Origin: Alphaproteobacteria bacterium MarineAlpha5_Bin3
Lineage (GTDB): Bacteria > Pseudomonadota > Alphaproteobacteria > HIMB59 > GCA-002718135
DNA: 34,386 nucleotides
Direction: 5' to 3'
Assembly: GCA_002938255.1 (NCBI GenBank)
Contig: PTLB01000003.1
Coordinates: 1-34,386, forward strand
A program made the position numbers and the translations under genes. Below, piece by piece: positions 25,080-34,386 of this stretch (its first letter is position 1; every line of letters starts with the position of its first letter). Below the pieces are notes generated by a model. It did not search any database. It saw nothing but the letters and a program-made list of their open reading frames with translations, and was not told the DNA's origin.

Positions 25080-25817
25080 TGATTGATTAAAATGACCCTT
25101 AATTATTTCATAAGTATTATTATCCAAATAACCATTAACCATAGATTTTCTAAAATGCATTTGATAAGCCTTGATTAAAGTTTTAAATTTTTTTTTACCA
25201 ACTTTTGCTTGCTTAACATCATATCCAATAATTTCTAACATATATAAAGTTTTTTTTTCAATTGATCTGAATGACAAACTATTAAGATGATGTTCAATCT
25301 TTTCAGACAATTTTTTCCCAAGTAATTTAGGCATTGTAACAATTTTTTTTGAAGATAATTTGTTCCAAGGAAATTTCTCACCAGGATCAATTTTCCTATA
25401 TGGAGATATATCTGAATGTGCAAGAATATTGTGTGATTTGATTTTATATTTTTTTTTTAAAAATATTAATAATTTAACAAAAGCCTTAAATTGTAAAGAA
25501 TTATAATTTTCAAAATCCAAGTTATAACCTGAATTATCTATCTCAATACCAATTGAATTAGAATTTATATCTCTTTCCTTCTTCCAATAAGATTTGCCTG
25601 CATGCCATGCCCTATAATTAACATTCACAAGATTAAAAATTTTCCCAATTCTATTAATAAGAAAATGTGAACTAACCTGATTATTTTTATTACACAAATA
25701 ATTAATAGCTTCAACATCAGTTCGCATCGCGGTATAATGAATTATTATATACTTGATAGATAATCGCTTACATCGTTTATCATAGTTGAGTGATTTATGT
25801 TTATTTATAAATTTCAT
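25068..25817 (-). CDS. N-acetylmuramoyl-L-alanine amidase (AmpD/AmiD family)
   Basis: A 249-residue zinc amidase_2 enzyme that cuts between MurNAc (or anhydroMurNAc) and L-Ala. The zinc ligands are His27 (IIIHYTA), His134 (ILAHSDISP) and Asp144 (RKIDPGEKFPW). RAWHAGKSYW and SIGIEIDNSG are family motifs. A C-terminal region (about 175-249) resembles a peptidoglycan-binding domain of three helices, with YQMHFRKSMVNGYLDNNT. No signal peptide is visible, so it would act in the cytoplasm in wall recycling, although this two-domain build is more like periplasmic AmiD. It is directly upstream of rnpB and 38 bases from the divergent bamD. Confidence 0.88.
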   Translation of the reverse strand: MKFINKHKSLNYDKRCKRLSIKYIIIHYTAMRTDVEAINYLCNKNNQVSSHFLINRIGKIFNLVNVNYRAWHAGKSYWKKERDINSNSIGIEIDNSGYNLDFENYNSLQFKAFVKLLIFLKKKYKIKSHNILAHSDISPYRKIDPGEKFPWNKLSSKKIVTMPKLLGKKLSEKIEHHLNSLSFRSIEKKTLYMLEIIGYDVKQAKVGKKKFKTLIKAYQMHFRKSMVNGYLDNNTYEIIKGHFNQSLTI

Positions 25818-25855
25818 TCAAATTTAATTCTTTTCAATATATAGAACTTATATTA

Positions 25856-30921
<5,066 letters not shown>

Positions 30922-30980
30922 TTTTATGTTATATTTAAATGTATATAGTATTATAAGATTACATCAAATCGGAAGTTAAT

Positions 30981-31766
30981 ATGGCAATTTTTAAAATCTT
31001 AATAGTTTTCGCTTCATTATTTTTCTATAATTTTTCATTATTGGCAGTCGAGTCAGACACTGTAAAAACTAGTTCATCAGATTTTGAAACAGGAAATTTT
31101 GAAGACGAGATATATGATCCATTAGAACCTATTAATAGGGCAATATTTGGTTTTAATAATGTGGCTGACAAAATCGTTTTAGAACCGATTGCTAAAGGTT
31201 ATAGAAAACTTCCATCCCCTATTCAAACAGGAATTGGAAATTTTTTAAGCAACTTAAAAATGCCCTTAGTTATTGTAAACCAGCTTCTTCAGGGACAGGG
31301 AAAAAATGCTGGAGAATCAACTGGTAGGTTTGTAGTTAACAGTACTGCAGGTTTATTCGGACTTTTTGATGTTGCAGATAAAATTGGCCTAGAACAAACG
31401 CAGGAGGACTTTGGCCAAACTCTTGCAACATGGGGCGTGGGAGATGGATTTTACTTAGTGTTACCAATTTTTGGCCCTTCGAATGTAAGGGATACTGCTG
31501 GAATGATCCTCGCATATACTACAGATCCAGTCAACGCCTATGCAGTACGTGAAGGCGAACCTTGGATTTTACCCGTTCGTACTGCCACAAATGCTGTTGA
31601 TCAACGTTCAAAGATTATTGATGAAGTCAACGCAATGCGTAACAATTCACTTGATTATTATGCAGCTGTTAGAAGTTCGTATTATCAATACAGAAAAGCT
31701 GCTATCTTAAACATTGATGATAATTCACAAACACCTCTTCCTTTAATAACTATTGAGTTTGAATAA
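30981..31766 (+). CDS. mlaA: MlaA/VacJ family phospholipid-trafficking protein
   Basis: A 261-residue MlaA homologue that removes misplaced phospholipids from the outer leaflet of the outer membrane and hands them to MlaC. The signature YDPLEPINRAIFGFNNVADK (about 45-64) is present. RKLPSPIQTGIGNFLSNLKMP and the WGVGDGFYLVLPIFGPSNVRDTAGM segment follow. An N-terminal hydrophobic signal (about 3-22) ends at LLAVES without any cysteine, so this copy is apparently not a lipoprotein, unlike E. coli MlaA. A Shine-Dalgarno GGAAG lies before the ATG. mlaC follows after 6 bases. The inner membrane MlaFEDB transporter is not in the window. Confidence 0.93.
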   Translation: MAIFKILIVFASLFFYNFSLLAVESDTVKTSSSDFETGNFEDEIYDPLEPINRAIFGFNNVADKIVLEPIAKGYRKLPSPIQTGIGNFLSNLKMPLVIVNQLLQGQGKNAGESTGRFVVNSTAGLFGLFDVADKIGLEQTQEDFGQTLATWGVGDGFYLVLPIFGPSNVRDTAGMILAYTTDPVNAYAVREGEPWILPVRTATNAVDQRSKIIDEVNAMRNNSLDYYAAVRSSYYQYRKAAILNIDDNSQTPLPLITIEFE

Positions 31767-31772
31767 AACATA

Positions 31773-32381
31773 ATGCGCTTGTTTATTCAAACTTTCTCTT
31801 TGGTATTGTTAATTAACCAATCAGCTCTTGCTGATGAAGCATCAAGCTGGTTAAAAACAGAAATTGATTTTATTTTGAATGCATACAACAATTCAAGCAC
31901 TACTAATGAAACTCGTTTTCTTATTATAGAAAATACAATCAATTATAATTTTGCTGGAGCTGGTATAGCTAAATTTGTCGCTGGTAAAGCATGGGCTGGT
32001 GCGGAAAAAAATACAAAAAAAGATTACATAACATCTTTTAAAAGACATTTAGCTCTTAATGTTGCATCATTGATGAAGGGGTATTCTAATCAAGAATATA
32101 AACTGATAAATATTAAATACGATTCCAAAAATAAAGTCAGTCTAATAGACATGGAAATATATAACGAAACTGGTAGTTTGGTTGTTACTTGGAGAGTAAA
32201 AAAATCAAAAGAACGCTATTTTGTTATTGATTTATTGGTGGCAGATATTTCTCTTGTTGTTACAAAACGCTCCGAATTTAACTCAATGTTAAAAACAGTT
32301 GATTATGATCTGCATGAATTTAATAAACTGCTAAAAGATCAAAATGAAAGTAGTTACAATAAATTCATTAAATCAAATTAG
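31773..32381 (+). CDS. mlaC: MlaC/Ttg2D family periplasmic lipid shuttle
   Basis: A 202-residue periplasmic protein that carries phospholipid between outer membrane MlaA and the inner membrane Mla transporter. A signal peptide (about 1-20) ends at SALA-DE. The rest fits the MlaC fold: NNSSTTNETRFLIIENTINYNFAGAGIAKFVAGKAW is the conserved domain beginning, and YITSFKRHLALNVASLMKGYSNQEY is the ABC-associated Ttg2D signature. VVTWRVKKSKERYFVIDLLVADISLVVTKRSEFNSML is the conserved second half. It is in operon with mlaA, with 6 bases between. Confidence 0.9.
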   Translation: MRLFIQTFSLVLLINQSALADEASSWLKTEIDFILNAYNNSSTTNETRFLIIENTINYNFAGAGIAKFVAGKAWAGAEKNTKKDYITSFKRHLALNVASLMKGYSNQEYKLINIKYDSKNKVSLIDMEIYNETGSLVVTWRVKKSKERYFVIDLLVADISLVVTKRSEFNSMLKTVDYDLHEFNKLLKDQNESSYNKFIKSN

Positions 32382-32460
32382 TATTTTTATACGATACTTG
32401 AGTTAATAATTTCTGTAAATATTAAAAGAACTTTACGCAAATTTGAAAACTTAAGAAAAC

Positions 32461-33582
32461 TCAATGTTTTAAGTTTTTAATATCATCCTCAGTTAAAGGC
32501 GCTGGCTGATCACAAGAAGTTTCAGTTTTATAAATAGAGTTATTTTTAGATGATATAAGAATTCCATCCATAATCTCTAATACATGCAAAGCAAGATCTA
32601 TTGAGCAACGGGCATTTTTATTGTTAGAAATACAGTTAACCATATCCGCTAATCCAACACCTCTGTAATTGGCTACTATGTCATCACCATCTTTTTTATT
32701 AGGTATTCCCAATAACATTTTATCAGTTTTAACAATATCCCAATCAGAATCTTTATTAGAAACTAATAGTTCACCCCCGAAATGATTTGGATCAGGTAAG
32801 ACCAGTGAGCCGTTTGAGCCATATAATTCTATGGTATTGTGTTGATGTTTCCATACATCCCATGATGCAAATAATTGAATTTTAGTTTTATTAGCAAATT
32901 CTAATACAGCCATTAGAGTTGTAGGTGTTTCAACTTTTATTTTTTCACCATATCTGGGCTCACTTGTAATAGTACGCTCTTGTTCAATGGTTCCGCTTAC
33001 ACTAATAATATTCTCAACAGGTCCTAATAAATTAACTAATTGAGTTATGTAATATACGCCCACATCAAAAATAGGGCCTCCTCCAAGCTTAAAAAAGAAA
33101 TCAGGATTAGGATGCCAATGTTCCATACCGTGAGACATCATGTTAAAAGTTCCAAGTGAAACTTTTCCTATTTTATTTTCATCGATAAATTGCCTGGCTT
33201 TTTGTCCAGCCGCTCCTAAAAATGTATCCGGTGCACAACCAACTTGAAGGCCTTTTTCATCTGATAATTTTTTTAATTCCAAACCTTTTCGAAAACTCAT
33301 TGCAAGGGGCTTTTCAGAAAAACTGTGCTTGCCAGATTCAAGTGTTTTTTGAATTATTTCTTTATGAGATGAGGGGATGGTTAGGTTAAGTATGAGATCA
33401 ATATCTTTATTAGTTAATAAATCTTCAACACTTTGTACTTTAACGTCTTGTTCCTTTGCGCTTTTTTCAGCAGCCTCATTAATAATATCTGCACATGCAA
33501 TAATATTAATATTATTAAACAAGTTTTGACTTTGAAAATAGGTATCAGAAATATTTCCACACCCAATAATACCCACTTTCAT
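32461..33582 (-). CDS. Gfo/Idh/MocA family oxidoreductase
   Basis: A 373-residue NAD(P)-dependent sugar or polyol dehydrogenase. The N-terminal Rossmann fold starts with VGIIGCGNISDTYF (3-16). The family catalytic lysine is in FSEKPLAMSF (E-K-P motif). The second domain has GGGPIFDVGVYYITQLVNLLGP, with the conserved D-x-G-x-H-like region (here DVGVYY, so the usual His is Tyr). Substrate unknown; candidates include inositol, glucose or a glycoside. It follows the isomerase gene by 9 bases on the same strand, which suggests both act on one sugar. Confidence 0.9.
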   Translation of the reverse strand: MKVGIIGCGNISDTYFQSQNLFNNINIIACADIINEAAEKSAKEQDVKVQSVEDLLTNKDIDLILNLTIPSSHKEIIQKTLESGKHSFSEKPLAMSFRKGLELKKLSDEKGLQVGCAPDTFLGAAGQKARQFIDENKIGKVSLGTFNMMSHGMEHWHPNPDFFFKLGGGPIFDVGVYYITQLVNLLGPVENIISVSGTIEQERTITSEPRYGEKIKVETPTTLMAVLEFANKTKIQLFASWDVWKHQHNTIELYGSNGSLVLPDPNHFGGELLVSNKDSDWDIVKTDKMLLGIPNKKDGDDIVANYRGVGLADMVNCISNNKNARCSIDLALHVLEIMDGILISSKNNSIYKTETSCDQPAPLTEDDIKNLKH

Positions 33583-33591
33583 AATATAATC

Positions 33592-34362
33592 TTATTCAAT
33601 CGTGCTTAGATAATTAAGAGACCTGGATGTATAGTCTTTGTAGTCTTCAGGATCATCATGTTCTATTGCAAATATTTTACAATTTGTTTTTTTAACTTCA
33701 GAAATAATTGTTGCCCAATCAATAAATCCCTCCCCAATTGCACACTGCTCTTTGTTATCAATCAAGTCTTTGTCTTTCGAATAAAAATCTTTAAGATGAC
33801 AAGCAATAAGTTTGTAGTCATATTTTTTTATCCAAATTAAAGGATCTTGTTTTCCCGCTACAACCCAACCTAAATCAATTTCAAATTTTAAATTTTCATT
33901 GTGATCCAATATGCATTCTATAGGCATTTTACCACTCGGTAATTGATTAAATTCAAAAGAATGATTATGGTATCCTAAGGTAAGATCATTTTCTTCAAAC
34001 ACTTTTACGTAAGAAGAAAGTTCTTTGCCAAAACTATTCCATTCTTCTTCATTCTTGTCAAAACTAGTCTCAAATTTACCTACAGGTTTTCCTACAGGTG
34101 CAGGAACTATGGCGTGTTTAACATTTAGTGCCTTTAAACTATTTATAATTTGATCCGTATTTTTAAGAGTATCAAATCCTATATGTGAAGATAGAGAAGT
34201 TAAATTATATCTTTGAAGTAAATCTTTTGTTTCATCAAATGCCTCAACCTCAAATAATTCAACATTTGTCATACCTTCTAAGGATAAAAATTTAAATATT
34301 TTTTCATATGGTTTAAATTTTCTAGCTGTGTAAACTTGAATTGATATTTCTCCTTTTTTCAT
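33592..34362 (-). CDS. Sugar phosphate isomerase/epimerase (TIM barrel)
   Basis: A 256-residue xylose-isomerase-like TIM barrel protein (AP endonuclease 2 family). The N-terminus ISIQVYTARKFK is the first strand. Metal-binding parts are visible: NVELFEVEAF, LGYHNHSFEF, KFEIDLGWVVAG with Glu and Asp, LIACHLKDFY with His and Asp, and the final IFAIEHDD with Glu. The exact reaction cannot be deduced. A good Shine-Dalgarno (AAAGGA) lies 8 bases before the ATG. It is followed by the oxidoreductase gene; the operon may begin outside the window. Confidence 0.85.
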   Translation of the reverse strand: MKKGEISIQVYTARKFKPYEKIFKFLSLEGMTNVELFEVEAFDETKDLLQRYNLTSLSSHIGFDTLKNTDQIINSLKALNVKHAIVPAPVGKPVGKFETSFDKNEEEWNSFGKELSSYVKVFEENDLTLGYHNHSFEFNQLPSGKMPIECILDHNENLKFEIDLGWVVAGKQDPLIWIKKYDYKLIACHLKDFYSKDKDLIDNKEQCAIGEGFIDWATIISEVKKTNCKIFAIEHDDPEDYKDYTSRSLNYLSTIE

Positions 34363-34386
34363 TTTAAATCCTTTCCTCTGACATTT

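Noticed and set aside
32382-32460. Inverted repeat TTGAGTT / AACTCAA between mlaC and the oxidoreductase gene
   Set aside because: Arms are about 50 bases apart and AT-rich; more likely chance than a terminator.

Overview
The window is a very AT-rich stretch of a Gram-negative bacterial chromosome, most likely a streamlined, free-living alphaproteobacterium of the SAR11 or HIMB59 type. This is inferred from low GC, tiny or negative spaces between genes, an SspB of the alphaproteobacterial type, RNase P RNA directly upstream of mraZ, and lpxC directly after ftsZ. The exact lineage cannot be fixed from the sequence alone.

Layout. (1) Bases 1-2261 are accessory: a partial frame at the left edge, a GNAT acetyltransferase (minus strand), a glycine-zipper lipoprotein and a SAM methyltransferase (plus strand). 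They are separated by three related non-coding elements (about 180-336, 786-924 and 1451-1614). Each element holds a pair of 8-10 base direct repeats exactly 45 bases apart. The repeated word differs from element to element although the surrounding scaffold is related. This is the most unusual signal in the window and looks like the boundary element of a single-gene cassette array. (2) Bases 2293-5922 hold housekeeping genes: a histone-deacetylase-family amidohydrolase, the ClpXP adaptor SspB, phosphoglycerate mutase and class II fumarase. (3) Bases 5930-24592 are a complete, uninterrupted division and cell wall (dcw) cluster on the minus strand. In transcription order it reads mraZ, rsmH, ftsL, ftsI, murE, murF, mraY, murD, ftsW, murG, murC, murB, ddl, ftsQ, ftsA, ftsZ, lpxC. 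Most junctions overlap or nearly touch, so it probably works as one long operon. A run of four TGGG boxes at a 10-base pitch before mraZ is a likely MraZ operator. A strong hairpin terminator separates ftsZ from lpxC. (4) RNase P RNA (24701-25043, minus) and an AmpD-like amidase lie just upstream of mraZ. (5) Bases 25856-32381 hold bamD and ligA (plus), a UvrD/PcrA helicase (minus), and mlaA and mlaC (plus). (6) The right edge has a Gfo/Idh/MocA oxidoreductase and a sugar phosphate isomerase/epimerase on the minus strand, probably the end of a sugar or polyol catabolic operon.

Taken together the core is an envelope-building region. The Mur enzymes and MraY/MurG make lipid II. FtsW, FtsI, FtsL, FtsQ, FtsA and FtsZ build the septum. 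LpxC commits to lipid A, BamD assembles outer membrane proteins, MlaA and MlaC keep outer membrane lipid asymmetry, and the amidase probably recycles wall fragments. No tRNA, rRNA, CRISPR array, transposase or integrase gene was seen.
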